A stretch of DNA of 56,369 nucleotides from Gammaproteobacteria bacterium (GTDB lineage Bacteria; Pseudomonadota; Gammaproteobacteria; Pseudomonadales; Pseudohongiellaceae). The translations under genes and the position numbers were made by a program. The stretch covers positions 1 to 56,369 of the forward strand of contig JAESQX010000026.1 of the NCBI GenBank assembly GCA_016764875.1, written 5' to 3'. Below are positions 46,896-56,220 of the stretch, piece after piece. The first letter of the stretch is position 1. The number at the start of each line of letters is the position of its first letter. Under the pieces are notes generated by a model. It saw only the letters and a program-made list of their open reading frames with translations. It was not told where the DNA came from and did not search any database.

Positions 46896-49517
46896 TTATG
46901 AGCGCTTAACGAATTTATAGGTTTCCATGACCAGGATTATGGACAGTGCCGGCAGGGCCGACCAGAGCCAGGTTTCGAAATTCAGGGGCTGAATATCCAG
47001 AACCGTATTGATACCTGGAATATTCATGGCCGCCAGATGAATAAGCTGTACCGCCAGTACACCGCCAACAAGAAAGGGATTGTTGCGGATTGGAACGGCG
47101 AAGGCGGAGTGACGTTCAGACCGGCAATTGAAAACGTGCGCATTCTCAAACAGAATGAGAACCAGTAGTAGCTGGTTACTTGCTGCGATGGCCGTCATGC
47201 CTGCGCCAAGGAATGACTGAAATAGCAGAAAAGCCACACCTCCTACAAATAATCCTGAGAGAACAGTTTGTTCGATCATCTGGCGGTTGAATATGCCTTC
47301 TTTCGGAGGGCGCGGTCGCCGGTTCAAAACCCCCGGTTCACCTTTTTCAAAGGCCAGTGCCACATCCTGAATGCCCTGGGTGACAAGGTTAAGCCAGAGC
47401 AGCTGTACCGGCGTAAGCGGCAGAGGCAGACCGGCGGCAATGGAGGCCAGAAACAGCACCAGTTCGGCGGCGCCAGTTGAAATGAGCAGGTAGATGACCT
47501 TGCGAATATTGTCATAGGCGATGCGACCCTCTTCGATGCCGTCGGCCAGGGAAGAAAGTTCATCGTCAACCAGGATCAAATCGGCGGCGCTACGGGCAAT
47601 GTCGGTGCCAGAGCGACCCATGGCAGCGCCTATATCCGCCGCAGCCAGAGCCGGCGCATCATTTATACCGTCGCCGGTTACTGCGACCGTGTTTCCCCCG
47701 CGCCGCATGGACTGGACAATTGCCAGCTTTTGTAAAGGTGCTATGCGGGCAAAAATTCGGGTACGGGCAACAACCGCATCAAAGGCTGTTTGGTCGTGTT
47801 CCAGGGTGGCCAGTCGGCTTCCTGTCACCACATCATCATCGTGCTCTGCTATGTCAAGCTGTCGGCCTATTTCCAGGGCGGTCAAGGGATGATCGCCAGT
47901 TATCATACGCACGGCCACTCCTGCCTCGCGACAGCGGCGGATTGTTTCCTTTGCGCTGGGACGCAGCGGATCAATCAGGGCGACAAGCCCGAGGAAATCA
48001 AGATCGTGGAGGTCTTTGTGCTCCATCCCCTCCACGCTGCCTTCCGCAAGGGCTATGACTCTGTATCCCTGACGTGCAAACAGGTTGACCTGGTCGGTCA
48101 CGCCCCTGGTAGATTCCCCGCTACAAAAAGAAAGTATGGTTTCAGCCGCACCCTTTACCCAGCCATGAAGACCATCATCCCCTTCATGGAAGGACACGGC
48201 AAAGGAGAGAGAAGGTTCATAGGGAATGCGGCCAACCCTTGGATTTTTCTCGTCGGTGTCAGTTCGATCAAAGCCGGCGCTCTCACCCAGTTTCAAAAAT
48301 GCACCGTCGACCGTGTCACCGAACAACCGGGAGGAACCATCCGGTTGCTCTTCCAGGCGTGCTTCATTACAAAGCAGCCCGGCCAGCACAAGACGGCGAA
48401 ATGGGGAATTAATGACCGACTGAGGGGAATCATTCTCCTGTTGGATCATGGTGGAGACGGGCAGATCAGTATCATCAGGGAGACAAACCCGCTGTACCGA
48501 CAGCTCGTTAATGGTAAGGGTGCCAGTCTTGTCTGCGGCAATCACGGTACAGGCGCCCAGCCCTTCCACGGCAGCCATTTTGCGTACTACCACGCCCCGA
48601 TTGGCCATGCGGGAGACACTGATAGCCAGCGCTACGGTCATTGCCACCGGAAGACCTTCGGGAATTGCCGCCACTGCCAGTGCGACACTGGTCATCAAAA
48701 TGACAGTTGGCTCAGTGCCGCGAAGGAATTCAGAAAAAGCGATAAGGGCTATAACGCCGCCCATTAGGCTTGCCACGATGCGAGTAAACTTCTCCATTCG
48801 TCCTATAAGAGGAGGTTTGATTTCTTCGCGATATTTCAGGGACTCGGCAACTCTGCCTACCTCGGTCCGCAGCCCCGTAGCCGTGACAACGGCGGTGCCA
48901 CGACCACGCAGAATTGTGGCGCCGGCATGCAGCATATTTTCCCGGTCCGCCAGTGATACGTGTTCTTCCAGTGTGGCATCAGCATTTTTTACCACTGGTA
49001 CCGACTCTCCTGTGAGGAGTGATTCATCGACTTCAAGGGCTTCGTCTTTGAGCAGGCGCATAGCGGCAGGAACAGTGGTGCCCGCTTCCACTTCAACGAT
49101 GTCGCCGGGCACCAGTTCACGTCCGTCAATCATCTCCCAGTTCTGATCACGGCGAACTGCGACCATGGATTTCACCAGGTTTCGTAACCCCAGAGCCTTC
49201 TCTTGTGCCTGCCATTCCTGCACAGTCCCGATAATGGCATTAAGTTGGAGCGCCACAGCGATAAAAAGGGCATCCCCAATCTCTCCCAGGAAAATGGAAA
49301 CGACGGCCGCAATCAGTAGCAGGTAAATGAAAGCGTTCTTGAATTGATCAAGGTAAACGGCCGCCATCGTTTTGGGGGGTGGCTCGGGAATAACATTTGG
49401 GCCAATCTGACGAAGTCTGAGGGCGGCTTCACTTGAGGGGAGACCCTCAGCAGAGGACTTCAGCGCCAGCAGGGTTTGATCGAAATTAAGTGAGTGCCAG
49501 GGTGTGGGTTCGGTCAT
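46896..49517 (-). CDS. Cation-translocating P-type ATPase
   Basis: AADKTGTLTINE phosphorylation site; PEGLPVAMT; GDGINDAPALAAADIG; LLTGESVPV. Confidence 0.95.
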   Translation of the reverse strand: MTEPTPWHSLNFDQTLLALKSSAEGLPSSEAALRLRQIGPNVIPEPPPKTMAAVYLDQFKNAFIYLLLIAAVVSIFLGEIGDALFIAVALQLNAIIGTVQEWQAQEKALGLRNLVKSMVAVRRDQNWEMIDGRELVPGDIVEVEAGTTVPAAMRLLKDEALEVDESLLTGESVPVVKNADATLEEHVSLADRENMLHAGATILRGRGTAVVTATGLRTEVGRVAESLKYREEIKPPLIGRMEKFTRIVASLMGGVIALIAFSEFLRGTEPTVILMTSVALAVAAIPEGLPVAMTVALAISVSRMANRGVVVRKMAAVEGLGACTVIAADKTGTLTINELSVQRVCLPDDTDLPVSTMIQQENDSPQSVINSPFRRLVLAGLLCNEARLEEQPDGSSRLFGDTVDGAFLKLGESAGFDRTDTDEKNPRVGRIPYEPSLSFAVSFHEGDDGLHGWVKGAAETILSFCSGESTRGVTDQVNLFARQGYRVIALAEGSVEGMEHKDLHDLDFLGLVALIDPLRPSAKETIRRCREAGVAVRMITGDHPLTALEIGRQLDIAEHDDDVVTGSRLATLEHDQTAFDAVVARTRIFARIAPLQKLAIVQSMRRGGNTVAVTGDGINDAPALAAADIGAAMGRSGTDIARSAADLILVDDELSSLADGIEEGRIAYDNIRKVIYLLISTGAAELVLFLASIAAGLPLPLTPVQLLWLNLVTQGIQDVALAFEKGEPGVLNRRPRPPKEGIFNRQMIEQTVLSGLFVGGVAFLLFQSFLGAGMTAIAASNQLLLVLILFENAHVFNCRSERHSAFAVPIRNNPFLVGGVLAVQLIHLAAMNIPGINTVLDIQPLNFETWLWSALPALSIILVMETYKFVKRS

Positions 49518-49755
49518 AAACAGGAATGAATCACAGCGATTAATGGTTGCAGCGTATACGATGTTACTACACAAGTGCAGGGTGCGGTGAAGCGACGAGA
49601 GAGTCCTTTAGCATGTCGTTCCTGGAAACAGATATAGAGCTAAATCAGAGATAGTCTGACTGCACTCTTTAAGTTGGAATTGAAATAGTGCGATACTTAA
49701 CAAAATATTTTGAAAAAAATCGTCGAGCTTTCCGTTCGGCAGCCGGAGCGTATAA

Positions 49756-50304
49756 ATGAAAACACAAATGTCATTCCCAAAAGTAACTTTCCGATTCACA
49801 TTAGTAGTATTAACTTTGCTGCTTGCTGCCTGTGCCCAGAATTACCGGGTAAATGTTGATGCTATTAATAGTGCTGACATCGCTTTCCTTAGCAGCCAGG
49901 AGAATCTGATCTTTGCCAGTGGTCAACCAACCCAGGAGCAAGTAGGTGTGCTGGCAGATGCTGGTATTCGACATGTGATCAGCCTTCGCACAGATGGAGA
50001 ATTGGACTGGGATGAGTCTGAGCTGGTGGAATCTCTGGGGATGGAGTTTCACTCACTCCCTGTTTCCGGTCGCACTGGTGTGACATCTTCAAATGCTCAG
50101 ACGCTAGAGCAAATTCTGGCACGCCTGGATGGTCAACCGGTATTGGTACATTGCGGTACCAGTAATCGGGTTGGAGCCCTGAAGGCGGTGACGGCGCGAG
50201 ACGGTGGTGCCAGCATTGAACAAGCCCTGGAGCAAGGGCGTCGTTGGGGATTGACTGGAATGGCACAAAGAGTAAGGGATCAACTAAGCGGAAACAGCCA
50301 GTAG
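49756..50304 (+). CDS. DUF442/tyrosine phosphatase-like lipoprotein
   Basis: Lipobox TLLLAAC; FASGQPTQEQVGVLADAGIRHVISLR; VHCGTSNRVGAL. Confidence 0.83.
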   Translation: MKTQMSFPKVTFRFTLVVLTLLLAACAQNYRVNVDAINSADIAFLSSQENLIFASGQPTQEQVGVLADAGIRHVISLRTDGELDWDESELVESLGMEFHSLPVSGRTGVTSSNAQTLEQILARLDGQPVLVHCGTSNRVGALKAVTARDGGASIEQALEQGRRWGLTGMAQRVRDQLSGNSQ

Positions 50305-50419
50305 TGATTCTGGCGCAAGTCTCTGCGATATCAAAGAGAGCAGGTAAATACTCCCCGTGGCTGGTTAATTGTAATATCCAGCACCGGCGAATGAATCAAA
50401 GTGAAAAGAGGGAACTGAT

Positions 50420-51619
50420 TTGAATACGCAGTCTATGAGTAATTCTCCACCAGATACTCTCGCCTCTTTTAACCGGAATCGCCGAACACTGGGTATTGCT
50501 GGCATTATCAGCATTATCCTTTTCCTTTACCTGGCTAACAGCTATGGCTGGCGGCAGGGTGCTCTTTTCCTGGTTGGTCTTGCCGCCGGAGTGTTTCTCT
50601 ATCATGCTGCTTTCGGATTCACCGCCGCCTGGCGTGAGGTAGTCACTACCGGTCACAGCGGAGGGTTAAGGGCTCAGATGGTGATGCTTGGGGCAACTGT
50701 CCTGGTATTTACCCCGCTGATTGCGCTTGGGGAGTTCGGTGGAATTAATTTGCGCGGCAGTGTTGCTCCTATAAATGTAGCAGTAGTGTGTGGTGCATTT
50801 CTCTTTGGCCTGGGTATGCAATTAGGTGGTGGTTGCGCTTCAGGAACACTGTATACGGCGGGTGGTGGTAATACGCGTATGTTGGTGACTCTGGCCGCAT
50901 TTATTGCCGGTTCCGTAATCGGTACCTGGCATTGGTCAATGTGGCAAGACGTCCCCGGATTTGCGCCATTTGCCCTTTCCCAGAACTTTGGCGTGATACC
51001 CGGCATCCTGATAAGTCTCATCCTGTTCGCTATGGTCTGGTTCGTTGCGGCGGCCCATGAGCGGCGCCGGCATGGTTCGGTGCGAAGCTTCTGGAAGACA
51101 GAATTAACCCAGTCCTGGCTGAGAGGCCCCTGGCCGCTGATTGCAGGCGCATTAGCTCTGGCTGGTGTAAATATTGCGACGCTATTACTGGCTGGGAGAC
51201 CCTGGGGTGTAACTTCGGCATTTGCTCTTTGGGGAGGTAAAGTGGCGGAACGGCTGAGTATCGACGTCACCGCCTGGGCATATTGGCAAAGACCGGGACC
51301 TTTAAGCTCGCTGGATCAGAGTATATTCATTGACATAACTTCCGTAATGAATATTGGCATCATGCTTGGCGCCATGCTCGCCGCCGCGCTGGCCAGTAAA
51401 TTCGCTCCTTCCTTTAAATTACCGCTGCGATCATTGCTGGCGGCTGTGATTGGCGGCCTGTTACTGGGATACGGAGCCAGGATTGCGTTTGGTTGTAATA
51501 TTGGCGCCTATTTCAGTGGGATTGGCTCCACCAGCCTGCATGGGTGGTTGTGGTTTGCAGCCGCTTTTGCCGGCAGCTCTTTGGGAACCCGGATACGGCC
51601 CCTTTTTGGCCTGGCTTGA
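50420..51619 (+). CDS. YeeE/YedE family (TsuA-like) transporter
   Basis: LFGLGMQLGGGCASGTLYTAGGG; LLLGYGARIAFGCNIGAYFSGI; multi-TM. Confidence 0.9.
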   Translation: MNTQSMSNSPPDTLASFNRNRRTLGIAGIISIILFLYLANSYGWRQGALFLVGLAAGVFLYHAAFGFTAAWREVVTTGHSGGLRAQMVMLGATVLVFTPLIALGEFGGINLRGSVAPINVAVVCGAFLFGLGMQLGGGCASGTLYTAGGGNTRMLVTLAAFIAGSVIGTWHWSMWQDVPGFAPFALSQNFGVIPGILISLILFAMVWFVAAAHERRRHGSVRSFWKTELTQSWLRGPWPLIAGALALAGVNIATLLLAGRPWGVTSAFALWGGKVAERLSIDVTAWAYWQRPGPLSSLDQSIFIDITSVMNIGIMLGAMLAAALASKFAPSFKLPLRSLLAAVIGGLLLGYGARIAFGCNIGAYFSGIGSTSLHGWLWFAAAFAGSSLGTRIRPLFGLA

Positions 51620-51664
51620 GGCGATATTGAGCCATAGGAAAAAGGTAGGCAGGCAAAAAAAACC

Positions 51665-51688
51665 GGCGGAAAAGGGCTAGAGTCCGCC
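51665..51688 (-). terminator. Possible minus-oriented intrinsic terminator
   Basis: On the minus strand GGCGGA-N12-TCCGCC-GG-TTTTTTT. Confidence 0.4.
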
Positions 51689-51888
51689 AAATTAAAGAGA
51701 TGGCAATGGTGTGCACTGCTCCTATAGATACTGTAATCGCGAGGCTGCTTTAATAGCGGCAAGTAGTAAGAGAATTTACCATGAGCGATTGGTTACCAGA
51801 AGTTACATAAATCGTTGACATTTGGTCGATTAATTGATATTTAGTAACTGGTTATTTAAATTTTTTACTGCACTTTTTCGACGAACGA

Positions 51889-53379
51889 ATGAAGTGTCGG
51901 TACGCTGCAATTTTAATTAGAGGGGAGAAGATTAAAGTGAGACACATATTGATTGCAAATTCTAAAGCTAAATGGCTGGTAGGCGTACTTGGAATATTCG
52001 CATTACCTGCTGCTTTTGCTCAAGCGGACGAAGTAACCTTTCACAGGGATATCGAGCCAATTTTGCAGAGAAGCTGCCAAAGCTGTCACCACGCAGGTGG
52101 TGTCGGACCAATGTCACTAACGACCTATGAGGAAGTGGCTCCGTATGCTGGATTGATCGAATACAAGACTGGTCTTAGGGATCGGGCTGGTGCCATGCCT
52201 CCATGGTATATGGAAAAGCGTATAGGAATACAGGGTTTCAAGGACGATCCTTCCTTGAGCGATGAAGAAATTGCCGCTATTTCAACCTGGGCGCGAAGCG
52301 GCACTCCAAAGGGTAACGCATCCGATGCTCCTGAGCCGCTGGTTTTCGAAGCAGGCGCTACCTGGAAATTGGGCCAGCCTGACCTGATAATATCAAGTGA
52401 GCCAGTAACCAAGTTGGCTGGCACACCCGATTGGTGGGGAGAGCTTCCCAGCGTTGCCATTACTGGCATGACAGAAGATCGTTATGTCAAATCAGTTGAG
52501 ATAATTGAGGTGAACGACGTAGATCCAACTGCAGAGACTGAAACTGTCATTGGTGGTTTGTATATATTTCATCACATGGCCTGGAGTACAACAATTGCAG
52601 ACCCAGATCCTGAAAAGCTGCTTTTAAGCGCTTTCACTTCCGGAGATGACTCCACTACATTCTGGCCGGTACACGAGGTAGGTCGTAATGCGGATATATT
52701 TGATGAAGACGCAGGACGAATGCTGAAGAAAGATTCTACTTTTGTTGTTAATTCCGTGCATTTGCACTCCAACGGACGGGATACTACTAGCCATTTGGAA
52801 TTTGGTTTTACATTCCACCCGATTGGTTATGAGCCTAAATATGAGACAGCGCGATACAGCCTGGGAAATGGTGTAGATATTAGTATTGGTGGTAACGAAA
52901 AAGACCAGGAACTCCATGCCTATACTGTGCTGCAGGATCATACAAAAATTATTACTTTTGAACCTCACCTGCATGCTCCCGGTGAACGTATGTGTCTCGA
53001 GGCCATTTGGGGTTACTCCAAGGAAGTTTTGAGCTGCGTGGGCTATGACCATAACTGGGTGCGTGGGTATGCCTATGATGAAAACTCTGCTCCCTTGTTG
53101 CCAAAGGGTACGATCCTTCGCATTGTTGGATATATGAACAATACTGAAACCAATAACAATGTGCCTGATACCAGGAATTGGCAAGGTTCCGGTAACCGTT
53201 CTGTAACCAATATGTTTATTGATCTTGGCATGCGGGTGAAGCTTACCACTGATCAATTTTTCGCAGAGATGGAGAATCGTCGTGAGGCGCTTAATTTAGG
53301 GCCTAATGACCACGTTATCGGATGTCCACTTTGCTTGGCTCCTCTGGTGGGAGTAGCTGACTCTGGATCATCTGAATAG
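51889..53379 (+). CDS. Exported cytochrome c / PHM-like type II copper-dependent monooxygenase fusion
   Basis: Signal-like N-terminus; CQSCHH heme motif; FHHMAW, VNSVHLHSNGRDT, EPHLHAPGERM, VTNMFIDLG match the order of PHM/DBM copper ligands. True start probably downstream (51937 GTG). Confidence 0.78.
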   Translation: MKCRYAAILIRGEKIKVRHILIANSKAKWLVGVLGIFALPAAFAQADEVTFHRDIEPILQRSCQSCHHAGGVGPMSLTTYEEVAPYAGLIEYKTGLRDRAGAMPPWYMEKRIGIQGFKDDPSLSDEEIAAISTWARSGTPKGNASDAPEPLVFEAGATWKLGQPDLIISSEPVTKLAGTPDWWGELPSVAITGMTEDRYVKSVEIIEVNDVDPTAETETVIGGLYIFHHMAWSTTIADPDPEKLLLSAFTSGDDSTTFWPVHEVGRNADIFDEDAGRMLKKDSTFVVNSVHLHSNGRDTTSHLEFGFTFHPIGYEPKYETARYSLGNGVDISIGGNEKDQELHAYTVLQDHTKIITFEPHLHAPGERMCLEAIWGYSKEVLSCVGYDHNWVRGYAYDENSAPLLPKGTILRIVGYMNNTETNNNVPDTRNWQGSGNRSVTNMFIDLGMRVKLTTDQFFAEMENRREALNLGPNDHVIGCPLCLAPLVGVADSGSSE

Positions 53380-53408
53380 TTTATTTCTGGTTAGGAGAGT
53401 AATTGACC

Positions 53409-54395
53409 ATGCACATTAGAAGTATTATTTCCACCCTAAACCCAGGACGGCGTCTCGCCGCTCTGGGGGCAGGTTTTACACTCATTGCATTAGCTTTCGG
53501 AGCGCAGTTTGCGAGTGCCGATGACAATGGATATTCCAGAGGTGAACACATAGAGCCTGCCTATGAAGGCTGGCGCGATAATCCCGATGGGACTACTACC
53601 TTCTTTTTTGGATACATGAATGAAAATTGGGAGGAAGAGGTAGATGTTCCAGTAGGGGATGAAAATATGTTTTCTCCTGGAGCGGCCGATCGAGGACAGC
53701 CGACACATTTCTTGCCACGACGTAATCGTTTTACATTTGAAGTGATTATGCCCGTTGGCTGGGCTGACGATCAGGAACTGGTATGGACTTTAACCAGTAA
53801 TGGCAAAACCAGAAAGGCTTATGCGAGTAAGTTAAAAGACTTTACGGTTGACGACCAGATTATTGCATCGGAAACCGGGTCACTGAGCGGAGGTTTCAGT
53901 ACGCCAGAGACCAGATCCAACGTAGGGCCAACAGCGGTTGTACAGGGCGATACGGTCAATGGTGAGCACATCAGGAATGTACGTGTTGGCGAAGAACTTA
54001 CGCTGGTAACACATGTGACGGATGATGGAATACCAAAGCCACGTTTTACTACCGAGTTTTTTACTAAAATACCACTGGCTCTGCGTATGATGCGTCCTCC
54101 CTCAAGGGCCACTGTTAGCAAGTTCAATGGGTTGTGGCATTCCTGGTCAGTATATCGGGGTGAAGGTGAGGGAACAGTTCACTTCAGCGAGCCACAAACA
54201 AAGGTCTGGGAGGATACACGGCCAGCGTCTAATTCTCCCTGGGGTTCTTTATGGGTACCGCCTGCGGTTCCAGAAGATGGTAATTATTCGGCAACCGTGA
54301 CCTTTGATAAGCCTGGTACGTATGTGCTGTGGGGAAGGACTGATGACGGTGCGTTGTACGCTGACAATTATGTCACAGTGAATGTATCACCCTGA
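53409..54395 (+). CDS. Exported protein of unknown function, partner of the PHM-like protein
   Basis: Signal peptide (LAALGAGFTLIALAFGAQFASA); 30-nt gap after the upstream gene; beta-rich C-terminus VTFDKPGTYVLWGRTDDGALYADNYVTVNV. Confidence 0.75.
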   Translation: MHIRSIISTLNPGRRLAALGAGFTLIALAFGAQFASADDNGYSRGEHIEPAYEGWRDNPDGTTTFFFGYMNENWEEEVDVPVGDENMFSPGAADRGQPTHFLPRRNRFTFEVIMPVGWADDQELVWTLTSNGKTRKAYASKLKDFTVDDQIIASETGSLSGGFSTPETRSNVGPTAVVQGDTVNGEHIRNVRVGEELTLVTHVTDDGIPKPRFTTEFFTKIPLALRMMRPPSRATVSKFNGLWHSWSVYRGEGEGTVHFSEPQTKVWEDTRPASNSPWGSLWVPPAVPEDGNYSATVTFDKPGTYVLWGRTDDGALYADNYVTVNVSP

Positions 54396-54439
54396 CATAT
54401 ATTTTCCGCCTCAAATAGGGATGGAATAAGTCTTAAGCC

Positions 54440-54479
54440 AACCCGAGGACTCTCTCTATTGGAAAGTCCTCGGGTTTTT
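54440..54479 (+). terminator. Rho-independent terminator of the copper monooxygenase operon
   Basis: AACCCGAGGACT / AGTCCTCGGGTT stem followed by T's. Confidence 0.9.
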
Positions 54480-54500
54480 GCTTTTCCGCCTCTTCTAAAT

Positions 54501-55259
54501 TTATTCCCCATTCTGTATTTTCAATAGGAACCTGTCTGTATTCCGGTTAAGGCTTGGATGAAAAACGTGACGTTCATGCTTATCAGCCTCGTTATTGAGC
54601 AAATCACTATCCATAATATTCGTGAATCCCGCTTCCCTGGCTGAATCGATCGCTTCTTGTTTCAGCATTCGATGCATATGATGATTATCCTGCCCATCAA
54701 TCCCCACATGATCGATTATCCCGATTACGCCGTTGGGTTTTAGCAGCGTTTTCAGTTGGGTTAAAATGGCAAGTGCCCGTTCCGGAGTGGAATTGTAAAA
54801 GTCATGGAAAATCTGACTTAGCAAAATCATATCAAGTGATTCTTCGGGAATACCTAGCTGACCGATAGGCGCTAAAATGTGGTTTACATTATTAAAAGTT
54901 CCTTTTGAGATTTTCGTGTTAAAAGCGTCTCCCATTGAAATGTTCTGTCGCCCTTCCTGAAAGCCCAATCCTTGTTCTGTGTTTTGGGCATAAACGACAC
55001 CTGAATTGCCTACCGCTTTCGCTAAAATAAACGTGTAGTAGCCCCCTGCCGCATATACATCCAGCACCGACATGCCTTCTTCAACGCCCAGGAAATCCAG
55101 CACCTCTACCGGCTTTCTTACCTCATCTCTTAAGAGGTCATTCGGGTCTCGATCTATTCCGGTTAAGGCCTTGTGCAAAGCTTCCTTATCCAGAGCTGAT
55201 GCAGCGGGCGATACGAGCGTGACGAGCAGGGTTGCCATGATAACTAGCAGATTTTTCAT
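54501..55259 (-). CDS. Exported class I SAM-dependent methyltransferase-like protein
   Basis: Signal peptide MKNLLVIMATLLVTLVSPAASA; MSVLDVYAAGGYYTFILAKAVG; ILLSQIFHDF. Confidence 0.82.
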   Translation of the reverse strand: MKNLLVIMATLLVTLVSPAASALDKEALHKALTGIDRDPNDLLRDEVRKPVEVLDFLGVEEGMSVLDVYAAGGYYTFILAKAVGNSGVVYAQNTEQGLGFQEGRQNISMGDAFNTKISKGTFNNVNHILAPIGQLGIPEESLDMILLSQIFHDFYNSTPERALAILTQLKTLLKPNGVIGIIDHVGIDGQDNHHMHRMLKQEAIDSAREAGFTNIMDSDLLNNEADKHERHVFHPSLNRNTDRFLLKIQNGE

Positions 55260-55445
55260 TTGCTGATTCCCAGTATTGTTTATGTGATATTCAGACCATA
55301 GTGGTGCTTAATTCGATTTGCAAGTGTGTTACTCCACTGCAGCCGAAGTACTGATTCTTTCACACACGGTAGTATCTTTCCAATTCGTTCGGTCTGCACC
55401 AACTCCCTTGGTTCCTGCTTAGGTGGTTTACCTGAAAAATAGCGG

Positions 55446-56180
55446 CTATTTGCTAAGGGTACTAGCTGGTTTCTTAACAAGTAGCCTGGAAGAGAGTGGT
55501 AGGCTAACAGCCAGGGTGAGGTAGAAAAAAAGTGCCCAGGGGATCCATGCATCAACCAGTATGAAGGCAAGCGAGCAGGATATTACGGCTGTGAAAATAA
55601 TAGTAAACCAACGCACGAGTCGAGTCAGGCAAAAGGTTCGCTCAACGGCGGAAAGCTGAAGTTGCTCGCTATAGCGTAGGGTGTTGCCATAGAGCAGTAC
55701 AATAATTAATGCCAGGCTAATGAATCCCAGCCCGAAGTAAAAGATTAAATTTGCTATATCTGACCAACTTGTAGCACCACTGGACCCAGTGGTGAGAAAG
55801 CCACCGCTAAGATAGGAAAACAAGAGGCGAAACATTAATTTAATCGGGTATACAAAAATTAAGACCAGCATTACCAGGAACAGGCTAAGGACGATGGTTA
55901 TGGTGTCCTGTAGACCAAAAGTTCGGCTCCACTGGGCGTGGGTCAACCAGATAAGCCCAAGTGTGGATGCACTGGCAAGAAAGGCTGGCACATCTTTCGA
56001 TGACTCCAACAAGGCCGCCGGACTATCAGGGATTTCATCGATACTGATAACCAGCATTGTGAACGCGAATGCGAAAGCCGCATCAACAAAGGTCTCAATA
56101 CGAGACATGTTTTCGCCACGCAATAAAAGGCCGTTGTCTATCCTGCAAGAATCAATAAAGGCGGAGGATAGTTTTTCCAT
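55446..56180 (-). CDS. TMEM175/DUF1211-like integral membrane protein
   Basis: SRIETFVDAAFAFAFTMLVISI start motif; multiple TM helices; probable start at an internal Met (GENMSRIETF). Confidence 0.8.
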   Translation of the reverse strand: MEKLSSAFIDSCRIDNGLLLRGENMSRIETFVDAAFAFAFTMLVISIDEIPDSPAALLESSKDVPAFLASASTLGLIWLTHAQWSRTFGLQDTITIVLSLFLVMLVLIFVYPIKLMFRLLFSYLSGGFLTTGSSGATSWSDIANLIFYFGLGFISLALIIVLLYGNTLRYSEQLQLSAVERTFCLTRLVRWFTIIFTAVISCSLAFILVDAWIPWALFFYLTLAVSLPLSSRLLVKKPASTLSK

Positions 56181-56192
56181 GGAATTTCCTCT

Positions 56193-56220
56193 CTACTAAA
56201 ATGGGACTACTAAAATGGGA
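56193..56220. repeat. 14-bp perfect tandem duplication (CTACTAAAATGGGA x2)
   Basis: Direct reading of the sequence. Confidence 0.9.

Noticed and set aside
47790-48767. 325-aa plus-strand ORF opposite the P-type ATPase
   Set aside because: Antisense shadow ORF of a well-supported ATPase gene; no domain-like features
48448-49146. 232-aa Ser/Thr/Arg-rich plus-strand ORF
   Set aside because: Also antisense to the ATPase; composition is typical of a reverse-complement shadow frame
52624-53256. 210-aa minus-strand ORF opposite the cytochrome-PHM gene
   Set aside because: The sense strand carries heme and copper motifs in order; the antisense frame has none
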